Shown in pieces: positions 34,801 through 43,330 of a stretch of DNA of 64,000 nucleotides. The stretch covers positions 1 through 64,000 of the forward strand of contig CAZFHS010000015.1 of NCBI GenBank assembly GCA_964518955.1, given 5' to 3'. Under the pieces are notes generated by a model, which was not told the origin of the DNA, did not search any database, and worked only from the letters and a program-made list of their open reading frames with translations. The first letter of the stretch is position 1, and every line of letters starts with the position of its first letter. The stretch comes from JBDGYW01 sp964518955. GTDB lineage: Bacteria; Gemmatimonadota; Gemmatimonadetes; Gemmatimonadales; GWC2-71-9. The translations under genes and the position numbers were made by a program.

Positions 34801-36066
34801 ATGCTTGAGATCAAGGCCGTACACAGAGGTTCACTTGCCGAAGAACTAGGGTTGGATTCAGGCACTCAGCTCCTATCCATCAACGGGCGGGAGTTGAACG
34901 ATTTTCTGGATTGGGAGTTTCTGACCGCTGACGACTTCTTCACGCTTGCTGTGCGATCGGTGTCCGGCGACGACGTTGAAATCGAAGTTGAGCGGCCTGA
35001 AGGTCTTCCTCTGGGAGTCGAGCTAACACCTCCCGAAGTGATCGTCTGCTCGAACAGGTGTGATTTCTGTTTCGTAAAGGGAAATCCGAAGGGTTTGAGA
35101 AGAGCACTCTACGCGCGTGATGACGACTACCGCCTTTCGTTTCGTTACGGAAATTTTGTCACTCTCACAAATTTGCTCCAAAAGGACGTCGATCGGATCA
35201 TCGAGTACCATCTGACCCCCCTATACGTATCTGTCCATGCCACGGATTTGGAGGTGCGGCGCCGGCTGTTGGGAAATGCGGACGCGCCGGATGTTCTGGA
35301 GCAGCTGAAGTTTTATGGGGAGAGGGGCATCCAATGCCACACGCAGGTGGTTATACAGCCGGGCATCAATGACGGACCGGAGTTGAACCGCACTCTCGAC
35401 GATCTCTATGCTTTGGGCGATATCGTCCTTTCTGTTTCTGTTGTACCCGTGGGTCTCACTAACCGAAACCAGAAACGAACAATACGGATGCCGACTGAAG
35501 AAGAGTGCCGCGGAGCGATTGTGTCGGTCGACCGTGCAGCGTTCCGGGCCTTGGAAGACACCGGCAAGTTTTGGGCGTACGGGTCAGATGAGCTATACCT
35601 GAAAGCCGGAAGGCCCCTGCCCACACCGGACAGGTATGATGACTTCGACCAATTGGAGAACGGGGTAGGGGTCGTTCGGTATTTCCAGCAGCAGATCATG
35701 GAGTTCGATTCAGAACTTCCGGGAGCGAGGATCGGAGTGGCAACTGGGACCGCCATGGGATCTCTTTTTCCCGAAATCCTCGCCGATCTCGAAACCCGCA
35801 CTCAAGCGCAGTTCGAGTTGATCGTTCTCGAGAATGACCTCTTTGGTCCGTCTGTAACAACAGCGGGGCTTCTCAGCGGCCGCTCATTTGTCGACGCGTT
35901 AAAGAATCGACCCGATATCGACCTCGCGTTGGTGCCGGGTGAAGCATTGAACGACGACGACCTGTTCTTGGACGATGTATCGTTCAGCGACCTGCAGGAG
36001 ATATGCCCCACGGAGGTGAGGGTTTCTCATTGGTTGGTGGACGCATTAGGAGAAAGCACCCAGTGA
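34801..36066 (+). CDS. DUF512 protein: PDZ domain plus radical-SAM-like core
   Basis: 421 residues. Residues 1-75 form a PDZ-like domain (VHRGSLAEELGLDSGTQLLS). Then CSNRCDFCFV gives a Cx3Cx2C cluster motif, followed by the family hallmark DDDYRLSFRYGNFVTLTNL and SVHATDLEVRRRLLG. The C-terminal half is the DUF512 domain (GVATGTAMGSLFP). The radical-SAM part would bind a [4Fe-4S] cluster and SAM; the substrate is unknown for the whole family. It overlaps der by four bases, a linkage also seen in Firmicutes, which hints at a ribosome- or translation-related role. Confidence 0.85.
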   Translation: MLEIKAVHRGSLAEELGLDSGTQLLSINGRELNDFLDWEFLTADDFFTLAVRSVSGDDVEIEVERPEGLPLGVELTPPEVIVCSNRCDFCFVKGNPKGLRRALYARDDDYRLSFRYGNFVTLTNLLQKDVDRIIEYHLTPLYVSVHATDLEVRRRLLGNADAPDVLEQLKFYGERGIQCHTQVVIQPGINDGPELNRTLDDLYALGDIVLSVSVVPVGLTNRNQKRTIRMPTEEECRGAIVSVDRAAFRALEDTGKFWAYGSDELYLKAGRPLPTPDRYDDFDQLENGVGVVRYFQQQIMEFDSELPGARIGVATGTAMGSLFPEILADLETRTQAQFELIVLENDLFGPSVTTAGLLSGRSFVDALKNRPDIDLALVPGEALNDDDLFLDDVSFSDLQEICPTEVRVSHWLVDALGESTQ

Positions 36067-37385
36067 GTACGCCAACTGTTGCCATCATCGGTCGCCCGAA
36101 CGTGGGCAAGTCAACGCTCTTCAACCGGATTGTCGGTGGCCGCAGAGCCATCGTTGACGACAGGCCCGGAGTCACGCGAGACCGCAACTTCGCTTCTGCA
36201 AACTGGGGAGGGCGCGATTTTTGGCTGGTGGATACTGGTGGGTGGGATGCCGTGGCAGACGATGTTCTCACCGGCGCAATTCGTCAGCAGATCGAATCAG
36301 CAATCGCGGAGTCAGACGCGATCGTCCTCGTCGTCGATAGCAAGGTTGGAGTTCACCCCGCCGACCTCGAAGTTGCCCAGCTGCTGCGACCTCACAAAGA
36401 TCGTGTGCTGCTCGCGGTTAACAAAGTGGATGAGCTGCCGGAAGACAGCGGCTCTTACGCCTTCTACGAACTTGGTTTGGGAGATCCCCTGGCGATTTCG
36501 GCAGCCGTCGGCAAGGCGAGCGGCGACTTGCTCGATGCGTTGGTGGCGATGCTTCCGGGTGAACCCGCAGATGAATCGGCTGAGGACTCCATTCAGGTCG
36601 CCGTGGTCGGGCGCCCGAACGTCGGAAAATCTTCGATTATGAACAGGCTTCTCGGTCAAGAACGCTCTGTGGTAGCTCCGGAAGCCGGAACGACACGGGA
36701 TGCTGTAGACTCCCCCTTGCGGTACCATGGTCAAAGCCTCAACTTCATTGATACAGCGGGGTTACGCAGACGATCGAAAGTAGAGGATGACATAGAATTC
36801 TACTCCGCCTTGCGCACTCGACGTGCTATCGATCGGGCCGACGTCTGTGTTCTCGTGGTGGACGCAACCGATGGTGTCAACACCCAGGATCTCAAGATTG
36901 CGCGTTTTGCCTGGGATGCCGGTACAGGGTTGATTGTCGCCGTCAACAAATGGGACTTGATTGAAGAGAAAGACACAACGACGGCGGTTAAAGGACAACG
37001 TGAGGTTGAGGAGCGAGTACCGTTTCTACAAGCTGTGCCATTTCTGTACGAATCGGCAAAAACCGGCCTGCGGGTACGCAAAGTTTTGGACCTGATTTTG
37101 GAAGTTGCCGCTGCTCGTGAGGTGCGAGCGACCACTTCGGAGGTGAACCAGGTCCTCGAATCGTTAATTGGTCGTAACCAGCCGCCGCAAAAGCCGGGAA
37201 AAGAGGTAAAGCTGCTTTACGCGTCGCAAATTGGAACAAAGCCTCCTACGTTTGCAGTGGTTTCGAACAGGCCCGATGCTGTGAGCGAGTCGTACCGCCG
37301 TTATCTCCAGAATGGTTTGCGAGCGGCATTTGGGTTCAAAGGCACCCCAATTCGCTTGCGGTTCCGTCGGAAACGAGGGCGCTGA
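36063..37385 (+). CDS. der: Ribosome-assembly GTPase Der (EngA)
   Basis: 440 residues with two tandem GTPase domains and a C-terminal KH-like domain. P-loops are GRPNVGKS near residues 10-17 and again near 185-192; DTGGW and DTAGLRRRSK are the two G3 regions, and NKVD and NKWD the two G4 motifs. Der is needed for 50S assembly. Start is the GTG overlapping the DUF512 stop; a longer reading from 36003 lies inside that gene. Confidence 0.96.
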   Translation: MSTPTVAIIGRPNVGKSTLFNRIVGGRRAIVDDRPGVTRDRNFASANWGGRDFWLVDTGGWDAVADDVLTGAIRQQIESAIAESDAIVLVVDSKVGVHPADLEVAQLLRPHKDRVLLAVNKVDELPEDSGSYAFYELGLGDPLAISAAVGKASGDLLDALVAMLPGEPADESAEDSIQVAVVGRPNVGKSSIMNRLLGQERSVVAPEAGTTRDAVDSPLRYHGQSLNFIDTAGLRRRSKVEDDIEFYSALRTRRAIDRADVCVLVVDATDGVNTQDLKIARFAWDAGTGLIVAVNKWDLIEEKDTTTAVKGQREVEERVPFLQAVPFLYESAKTGLRVRKVLDLILEVAAAREVRATTSEVNQVLESLIGRNQPPQKPGKEVKLLYASQIGTKPPTFAVVSNRPDAVSESYRRYLQNGLRAAFGFKGTPIRLRFRRKRGR

Positions 37386-37994
37386 GTGAACCTGGTCCTC
37401 TGGATCTGCCTTTCGTACCTGCTGGGGTCCGTTCCGACGAGTTACATCGTTGGGAAAACCTTCGCGAGCAAAGACCTTCGCCAGCTCGGTAGTAAGAACC
37501 TCGGGGCCACAAATGTCTATAGAGTTTTGGGGCTGAAGTACGCGATTCCGGTTGGATTGATAGACATTACCAAAGGCATCATCCCTGTCTCACTATTCGC
37601 TCGATACGCTGGAACTGAACCCTGGATACCACTCACTCTTGGTGGTGTTGCTGTGTTCGGACACGTTTTTTCCTTCTTCGTACGGTTTCGGGGCGGTAAG
37701 GGTGTCGCTACGGCGAGTGGCGTTGTTATTGCACTCGCGCCGCAGGCATTTGTCGTCACTCTCATTGTTTGGATCGTCACGGTAGCGTTCACCGGGTACG
37801 TATCTGTGGCGTCGATATTGGCGGCACTGGTCTTTCCAGTGGTCTCGTGGTTCGTGATGCCAAACGACGGCTACACGTTTGGGATCGGTCTGGCTTTGGC
37901 GGCGTTCATCGTTTTTACGCACAGGACCAACATTCGAAGGCTGGCGATGGGAACGGAACACCGGTTTGGCAAATGGAGGGTAGGCGCCTCATGA
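37386..37994 (+). CDS. plsY: Glycerol-3-phosphate acyltransferase PlsY
   Basis: 202-residue integral membrane enzyme using acyl phosphate to make lysophosphatidate. Conserved motifs: GSVPTSYIVGK, GSKNLGATNVYRVLG, DITKGIIPV and the loop FRGGKGVATASG, then TEHRFG at the end. It follows der directly (GTG start next to the stop) and overlaps gpsA, pairing phospholipid acylation with glycerol-3-phosphate supply. Confidence 0.94.
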   Translation: MNLVLWICLSYLLGSVPTSYIVGKTFASKDLRQLGSKNLGATNVYRVLGLKYAIPVGLIDITKGIIPVSLFARYAGTEPWIPLTLGGVAVFGHVFSFFVRFRGGKGVATASGVVIALAPQAFVVTLIVWIVTVAFTGYVSVASILAALVFPVVSWFVMPNDGYTFGIGLALAAFIVFTHRTNIRRLAMGTEHRFGKWRVGAS

Positions 37995-38989
37995 ATGTGG
38001 CCGTTATCGGTGCAGGCAGTTGGGGTACGGCGCTCGGCAACCTGTTAGCTGGCCGGGGGCACAATGTCAGGATTTGGGCTCGAGAGCCGGAGGTAGTCGC
38101 CTCCATTAACGACGAACATGAAAACATCATGTTCCTGCCTGGCTTTCGGCTGGAAGACGGTTTGTTTTCCAGCGGGGAAATCGCGGAAGTTATGGCGGGT
38201 GCCGAGTTGGTGCTTTCGGCCAGCCCGTCGCATGCGGTTCGCGACGTTGCCAAATTGATGTTTGCGGCGTTGGATGGTGGCTCTCCAGTGATAGTGAGTG
38301 TGTCCAAGGGGCTCGAGGCAGAAACGCTGATGCCGATGACAGAGGTCCTGCAAGAGGTAATGCCGGGCACTCGTGTCGTTGCGCTCTCAGGCCCCAGTTT
38401 TGCTGATGAGGTATGCAAACGTCATCCCACAACCGTCGTGGCTGCCGCTGCGGAAGCAGATGCTGCCGAAGCGGTGCAGTTGGCGATGGCGTCGGATTAT
38501 TTTCGGATCTACACGAGCGCGGATCCGATGGGAGTCCAGCTAGGTGGTGCGCTGAAGAACGTGATCGCGATCGCTTCCGGTCTCTTGGATGGCTTGGGAC
38601 TTGGCTACAATACCAAAGCCGCCTTGATAACACGGGGGCTAGCCGAAATGGCTCGTCTCGGGCAGGCGCTTGGTTGCGATGCTGTAACCTTTGCCGGGCT
38701 CGCAGGCATGGGTGACTTGATGTTAACGGCGTTCGGGCCGCAAAGCCGAAATAGGTCGCTCGGTCAGGAACTCGCATCGGGACGCTCGTTGGACGAAATC
38801 CTGTCGGAGCGGGTCACCGTCGCTGAAGGTGTGCGCACGACCCGAGCTGCAGTCGCTCTAGGAGCCCAACACGGTGTTGAATTGCCGATAGCGCAGGAAG
38901 TCGAGCAGATTCTCTTTGAAGGCAAGGAACTCAGGCAGGCACTGCGGGACCTGATGGAACGTGGTCTGAAGCCGGAGAACTGGTCATGA
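37991..38989 (+). CDS. gpsA: Glycerol-3-phosphate dehydrogenase (NAD(P)+) GpsA
   Basis: 332 residues. NAD(P)-binding GAGSWGTALGNLLA is at the N-terminus (residues 7-20), GPSFADEV near 135, the catalytic Lys in LGGALKNVIAIASG near 190 and GLAGMGDLMLT near 240. It makes sn-glycerol-3-phosphate for PlsY, the gene just upstream. The ATG at 37991 overlaps the plsY stop; a longer reading from 37769 lies in plsY. Confidence 0.95.
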   Translation: MNVAVIGAGSWGTALGNLLAGRGHNVRIWAREPEVVASINDEHENIMFLPGFRLEDGLFSSGEIAEVMAGAELVLSASPSHAVRDVAKLMFAALDGGSPVIVSVSKGLEAETLMPMTEVLQEVMPGTRVVALSGPSFADEVCKRHPTTVVAAAAEADAAEAVQLAMASDYFRIYTSADPMGVQLGGALKNVIAIASGLLDGLGLGYNTKAALITRGLAEMARLGQALGCDAVTFAGLAGMGDLMLTAFGPQSRNRSLGQELASGRSLDEILSERVTVAEGVRTTRAAVALGAQHGVELPIAQEVEQILFEGKELRQALRDLMERGLKPENWS

Positions 38990-39363
38990 CGGTATCAGAG
39001 CCAGTCCAAGAATATTTCTCGATTGGCGAGGTGTGCCAGCTGACAGACCTCAAGCCCCACGTGCTTAGGTACTGGGAGTCGCAGTTCCGGTTTCTGAACC
39101 CAGTCAAGAATCGGTCGGGGAATCGCGTCTACCAGCGGCGCGAAATAGAGATGATAATGCTGGTGAAGCACCTGCTTTACACAGAAAAATTCACGATCGA
39201 CGGGGCTCGCAAACGAATAGAGCAGTTTCGGCGAACGGGGTCCCTCAAGAACAAGGCTCGCTTCGCCCTGCAATCGGAAGCGATTGAGGATCTCACCAAA
39301 GAGCTTCGCATTATCCGGGAAATAATCGACGGGAAAATACCGGTTGAAGATTCTGATCACTAA
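38986..39363 (+). CDS. MerR family transcriptional regulator
   Basis: 125 residues. The winged-helix MerR domain is complete (YFSIGEVCQLTDLKPHVLRYWESQF, then NRSGNRVYQRREIEMIMLVKHLL), with a short dimerisation helix and no effector-binding domain. It overlaps gpsA by four bases and surE by 20. Small stand-alone MerR proteins of this kind often sit near core metabolic genes; target unknown. Confidence 0.85.
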   Translation: MTVSEPVQEYFSIGEVCQLTDLKPHVLRYWESQFRFLNPVKNRSGNRVYQRREIEMIMLVKHLLYTEKFTIDGARKRIEQFRRTGSLKNKARFALQSEAIEDLTKELRIIREIIDGKIPVEDSDH

Positions 39364-40093
39364 CGACGACGGCGTGCACGCTTTTGGGCTCGAGTTGCTG
39401 GCCGATGTGTGTCGCCAAGTCGGAGACGTAGTCATTGTCGCGCCCGACCGCGAACAGAGTGGCGCTAGCAGGTCGGTGACCTTGCACAGGCCGCTACGGC
39501 CGGTTCGGCGAGGCGATGATATCTACCAAGTCGACGGGACGCCCACAGACTGCGTTCTCTTGGCACTGGGCACAATTCTGTCTGAGCTCCCCGATTTCAT
39601 CTTCTCAGGCATAAACCACGGCCCCAACCTTGGCGAAGATGTGCTCTATTCTGGAACGGTGGCCGGGGCTATGGAGGGTCTCGCAGTTGGTATTCCGGGT
39701 GTTGCGATTTCGTTGGCAGGCCGGCACGGAGAGATGCTGAAAGGCGATCGAGTGTGGATCGAGAAGCTTGTGACCGAGATCGTCAGGGTCAAAGACTTTC
39801 CGGCCGGCATGCTGCTAAATATCAATATCCCGCCCATTCCTGGTGACGAGATCCAGGGCACTCGAGTCACGACGCTTGGGAAACGCAGATACGAGGGCCC
39901 CCTGGTGGATGCAGAGGATAGATGGGGCCGCAGCGTGCACTGGATCGGTGGCGGGAAGCTGTGTTGGAGTGGCGGCGATGACTGCGATTTCCAAGCGATC
40001 GAGGATGGATTCATATCGGTCACCCCGCTGCAAACTGATTTGACGGACTATGCGCGGCTAGTAGAGGTTGGCGGATGGAAGCTGGCATACTAG
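39344..40093 (+). CDS. surE: 5'/3'-nucleotidase SurE
   Basis: 249-residue metal-dependent nucleotidase/phosphatase. ILITNDDGVHAFGL at the N-terminus supplies the metal-binding Asp pair; QSGASRSVTL, FSGINHGPNLGEDV and SGTVAGAMEG are the other conserved blocks. It starts at TTG inside the end of merR. It is paired with pcm, as in many bacteria. Confidence 0.93.
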   Translation: MKILITNDDGVHAFGLELLADVCRQVGDVVIVAPDREQSGASRSVTLHRPLRPVRRGDDIYQVDGTPTDCVLLALGTILSELPDFIFSGINHGPNLGEDVLYSGTVAGAMEGLAVGIPGVAISLAGRHGEMLKGDRVWIEKLVTEIVRVKDFPAGMLLNINIPPIPGDEIQGTRVTTLGKRRYEGPLVDAEDRWGRSVHWIGGGKLCWSGGDDCDFQAIEDGFISVTPLQTDLTDYARLVEVGGWKLAY

Positions 40094-40755
40094 CCGACAG
40101 CTATGGAGGGTATCGCTCTCGGCTGGTCGAGACGTTGCGCGCAAATGGCATCGACGATCTCGCTGTGCTCCGTGCATTCGGTGAAGTGCCTAGGCACCTG
40201 TTTGTTCCGGAGGCGTTGAGGAGACGGGCGTACGAAGATGTTTCTCTGCCGATTGGGCACGGGCAGACCATCTCACAGCCGACCACGCAGGCCAGGTACC
40301 TGGAGTCTCTTAGGCTGTCTGGAGATGAGTGCGTGTTGGAAGTAGGGACGGGGTCGGGGTACCAGGCGGCGCTGCTCACCAAGGTCGCTGCTCGCGTGGT
40401 GTCCGTCGAGAGGCTTTCTCCACTTGCTGGCAGTGCCAGGCGTGCGCTCTCCGAAGCGGGATTCTCCGAGGTCACCGTAGTGGAGGGAGACGGCACCATA
40501 GGTTGGAAGCCATTGGCGCCGTACGATGCGATACTCGTTGCTGCCGCTAGCCCGCGGGTGCCTGAACCGCTGCTCCGGCAGCTCGAGGATGGCGGTCGGT
40601 TGGTGATTCCTGTTGCGGACGGTGAGGCTCAAAAGCTGCGTCAGATAGTCAAACACGGGGATAAGTTCGTCGAGAGTGAACTTGGCGAGGTCAAGTTTGT
40701 GCCGCTGGTCGGCAAGTACGGGTACGAGGTTGGCGACAAGCAAGGGGATACGTAG
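40075..40755 (+). CDS. pcm: Protein-L-isoaspartate O-methyltransferase
   Basis: 226 residues. PCMT repairs isoaspartyl damage in proteins. RHLFVPEALRRRAYEDVSLP, GHGQTISQPTTQARY and SAM motif I VLEVGTGSGYQAALL are present, with LVIPVADGEAQKL near the end. It overlaps surE by 19 bases, the standard surE-pcm pair for stationary-phase repair. Confidence 0.94.
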   Translation: MEAGILADSYGGYRSRLVETLRANGIDDLAVLRAFGEVPRHLFVPEALRRRAYEDVSLPIGHGQTISQPTTQARYLESLRLSGDECVLEVGTGSGYQAALLTKVAARVVSVERLSPLAGSARRALSEAGFSEVTVVEGDGTIGWKPLAPYDAILVAAASPRVPEPLLRQLEDGGRLVIPVADGEAQKLRQIVKHGDKFVESELGEVKFVPLVGKYGYEVGDKQGDT

Positions 40756-41450
40756 TGCTAGAAACAGCGATTACATGGCTTACTGATGTGATATTCCGGC
40801 TGGGATATGTTGGGATAGCTCTCCTCATGGCACTCGAGTCTTCGTTGGTGCCTTTTCCGAGCGAAGTGGTTTTGCCCCCGGCCGGTTATTTGGCCGCTCA
40901 GGGTAGAATGTCTGCACCGCTGGCCCTGGGAGCGGGATTGTTGGGTAGTCTAATTGGGGCGCTATTCAACTACTTCCTCGCTGCCAAACTCGGTCGTCCG
41001 GTTCTGCATAAGTACGGAAAATACATGTTGATCAAGGAAGCTTCCCTGGTACGCTCGGAGGAGTTTTTCAGGCGCCATGGAGAGATCAGCATGTTCATCG
41101 GAAGGCTGATACCGATGATCCGCCAGCTGATATCGCTCCCAGCTGGACTGGCTGGCATGCGGCTCGACCGCTTCCTCTTTTATACGGCGTTGGGGGCGGG
41201 CATCTGGTGCGCAGTTTTGACGTATATCGGTTGGTACCTGGGGCGGTATGGAGCCAACTTGGCCGCCGACTTCGACCATCTTGTCGCACAATATGCTGGA
41301 CGCGCTACTTTGGCGTTGCTCCCCGTAATGGTGACCATCATCGGGGTTTACATCTACGTCCAACGAAGAAAGAAGCTCAGATCTCGAGTCGAGGTAGCTC
41401 CAGATGTGCCGAGCGAGAGTGCTGAAACCCAGCGTGGGGAAGGGAAGTGA
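40755..41450 (+). CDS. DedA family membrane protein (first copy)
   Basis: 231-residue DedA/SNARE-associated protein. The hallmark segments LESSLVPFPSEVVLPPAGYLA, then FFRRHGEISMFIGRLIPMIRQLISLPAGLAGM are complete. DedA proteins act as undecaprenyl-phosphate or phospholipid transporters in several species. GTG start overlaps the pcm stop. A second, distinct DedA lies at 61.3-61.9 kb. Confidence 0.87.
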   Translation: MLETAITWLTDVIFRLGYVGIALLMALESSLVPFPSEVVLPPAGYLAAQGRMSAPLALGAGLLGSLIGALFNYFLAAKLGRPVLHKYGKYMLIKEASLVRSEEFFRRHGEISMFIGRLIPMIRQLISLPAGLAGMRLDRFLFYTALGAGIWCAVLTYIGWYLGRYGANLAADFDHLVAQYAGRATLALLPVMVTIIGVYIYVQRRKKLRSRVEVAPDVPSESAETQRGEGK

Positions 41451-41731
41451 ATGCCGATAAGGTCGCCTATAGGTGGTTGATCGCTGGCCGAGTGCAGGGC
41501 GTAGGTTTTCGATGGTTCGTGCTTCGCCAGGCCAACGAGTTGGGGGTGACAGGGTGGGCCAAAAACCTCCCAGATGGCAGGGTTGAGGTGCTGGGGGTAG
41601 GAACTGAGGATCTGCTTGCGCGGTTTGACGGCGCTCTCAAGGTAGGTCCTAGGCTCGCAGCGGTGGAGAATGTGGAAAAGTCTGATTGTCCACATGAGGT
41701 TCAAAGCCATGAGTCATTCGATATCAGATAG
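41447..41731 (+). CDS. acyP: Acylphosphatase
   Basis: 94 residues. The phosphate-binding loop GRVQGVGFRWFV contains the catalytic Arg, and GWAKNLPDGRVEV holds the catalytic Asn. It hydrolyses acyl phosphates. Start is the GTG overlapping the dedA stop (GTGA). Confidence 0.93.
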   Translation: MNADKVAYRWLIAGRVQGVGFRWFVLRQANELGVTGWAKNLPDGRVEVLGVGTEDLLARFDGALKVGPRLAAVENVEKSDCPHEVQSHESFDIR

Positions 41732-41747
41732 TTACTTAGGAATCCAA

Positions 41748-42290
41748 ATGAGCTCAGAAACGATCAGCCGGTTGTATGAATCAATTCGCGACGTGCCCGA
41801 TTTTCCAGAACCAGGCATCATCTTCAAAGACATTACTCCGGTGCTGCTGGACCCCGAATTGTTGAGCTTGGCAGTCGAGCTTTTGGCTGAACCAGTTCGG
41901 CACCTGGAAGTGGAGCGTGTACTTGGAATTGAATCTCGAGGTTTCATTTTTGGTGCGCCGTTGGCGATGGAACTCGATGCCGGTTTTGTGATGGCGCGCA
42001 AGCCCGGCAAGCTGCCCTGGAACACACGGCGCGTCGAGTATGCACTCGAATATGGAACGGATGCTATCGAGGTGCATACCGATTCGATGCAGCCTGGCCA
42101 GCGCGTGCTCGTTGTAGACGATCTGCTTGCGACTGGAGGCACTGCTCAGGCAGCCGCGCAGATCGTAACCGATGCAGGAGCCGAGTTGGTCGGTTTCAGT
42201 TTTTTGGTTGAGTTGGCGTTCTTGAAAGGGCGAGACAAGTTGCCCTGCTCGAACGTATTCAGCCTGCTTTCTTACCCGCGTACAGAATAG
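41748..42290 (+). CDS. apt: Adenine phosphoribosyltransferase
   Basis: 180 residues. Apt makes AMP from adenine and PRPP. The start is ATG 41748 behind TTAGGA; FPEPGIIFKDITPVLLDP, GIESRGFIFGAPLA and the PRPP-binding VLVVDDLLATGGTAQA are all present. A longer reading from 41670 lies in acyP and is not supported. Confidence 0.95.
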   Translation: MSSETISRLYESIRDVPDFPEPGIIFKDITPVLLDPELLSLAVELLAEPVRHLEVERVLGIESRGFIFGAPLAMELDAGFVMARKPGKLPWNTRRVEYALEYGTDAIEVHTDSMQPGQRVLVVDDLLATGGTAQAAAQIVTDAGAELVGFSFLVELAFLKGRDKLPCSNVFSLLSYPRTE

Positions 42291-42344
42291 GGCAGTGGGG
42301 GAGTTGGATAGCTGCCATGATCTGGTTAGCTTTTTCGCTCCATT

Positions 42345-42417
42345 GCCCCTGTAGCTCAGTGGATAGAGCAGCGGTTTCCTAAACCGTTGGCCGGGTGTTC
42401 GAATCACCCCAGGGGCG
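42345..42417 (+). tRNA. tRNA-Arg (anticodon CCT)
   Basis: 73-nt cloverleaf. Acceptor GCCCCTG pairs with CAGGGGC; D-arm GCTC/GAGC; anticodon arm GCGGT-TTCCTAA-ACCGT with anticodon CCT (reads AGG); T-arm GGGTG-TTCGAAT-CACCC. CCA is not encoded. Confidence 0.97.
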
Positions 42418-42495
42418 TGAAGTTACCCTTACGGGTTTGGTTTCTCATTCTCAGAGTGACTGGGAATGCATTGACGTTGTCAGAGAAGAGGTAGT

Positions 42496-43158
42496 GTGAC
42501 AGCTCCTACAGAACATACAGAACGCGATCCAGTAGTTCGGATTGCGGAGTGGATCAAGAAGAATCAAAAGATGCTCATCATTGTGGCCGCCATTGTGGTC
42601 GGCGCCATCGCTGCAGTGATGTACATGAGAGTATCGAGTCAGCGAAGAGAGAACTTTGCGAACACGATGCTCTCGAATGCGCGTGCCGTAGTGGCTTCTG
42701 GAAATGTGGCGTTGGCGATTACTGACTTGTCGGATCTGGTGACGAGCCATCGCGGTACGATTGCAGCGGAGGAAGCCGAGATTTTGCTTGCACGGTTGCG
42801 ATTGTCTGAAGGCCAGGGCGCCGCCGCCGTGCAGACGCTGCAGGAATACATTCAGCGCGGACCAAGCGATCAGTTTCGCGCTGCCGCTTACGGGCTACTA
42901 GGTGCAGCGCTCGAGCAGACGGTGAACCTTCCCGATGCCGCTGCGGCGTATGAGAACGCGGCTGATGAGGCGTGGTACGATTTTCTATCTGCTCAGTATC
43001 TGCTGGATGCCGGTCGCGTCTTCATGACTATCGGTGACACGGCAAGTGCAGTTACCACCTTCCGAAAGATCATCGACGAACTTCCTGAAACGGACATGGT
43101 GATGGAGGCTCGTTTACGTCTGGGTGAGCTACAAAGGGCTGACATCGACAATCGTTGA
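42496..43158 (+). CDS. TPR membrane protein, YfgM-like
   Basis: 220 residues with a single N-terminal membrane helix (MLIIVAAIVVGAIAAVMYM) and TPR-like repeats after it (AEILLARLRLSEGQGAAAVQTLQ, then LLGAALEQTVNLPDAAAAYENAADEA). This is the layout of YfgM and related proteins that sit beside the Sec translocon or act in envelope quality control. It starts at GTG with GAGG upstream and is the last + strand gene before the terminus. Confidence 0.7.
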   Translation: MTAPTEHTERDPVVRIAEWIKKNQKMLIIVAAIVVGAIAAVMYMRVSSQRRENFANTMLSNARAVVASGNVALAITDLSDLVTSHRGTIAAEEAEILLARLRLSEGQGAAAVQTLQEYIQRGPSDQFRAAAYGLLGAALEQTVNLPDAAAAYENAADEAWYDFLSAQYLLDAGRVFMTIGDTASAVTTFRKIIDELPETDMVMEARLRLGELQRADIDNR

Positions 43159-43205
43159 TTCCTCAAATATCCGCATGACCAGCGCGGTTCATATGGTATA
43201 TCCGA

Positions 43206-43233
43206 ACTGCGTATAAGATATGTTATGTTAAGT
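43206..43233. other. dif: Candidate dif site (XerCD recombination, replication terminus)
   Basis: 28-bp site with an 11-base left arm ACTGCGTATAA, a 6-base centre GATATG and an 11-base right arm TTATGTTAAGT. Against E. coli dif (arms GGTGCGCATAA and TTATGTTAAAT, 6-base centre) the XerD-side arm matches 10 of 11 and the XerC-side arm 8 of 11. The inner ATAA/TTAT inverted repeat of dif sites is kept. It lies in the 172-bp gap where all genes switch from + to - strand, as expected at the terminus. Dif identity is inferred from sequence; the match and position agree. Confidence 0.85.
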
Positions 43234-43330
43234 AGAGCTGTGGGTTGATGTGGACAACTGTGGTGCTGCGTGTGATTGGATCGCTCAAGTGACTGCCTCA
43301 CAAGAGCTTGCAAGGTTTATTCTGAACGCC

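Noticed and set aside
43240..43256. TGTGGACAA resembles a DnaA box (complement TTGTCCACA) close to the dif candidate, hinting at an origin
   Set aside because: Only one good box is seen, no dnaA or dnaN gene is near, and convergent gene order plus the dif match point to a terminus instead.
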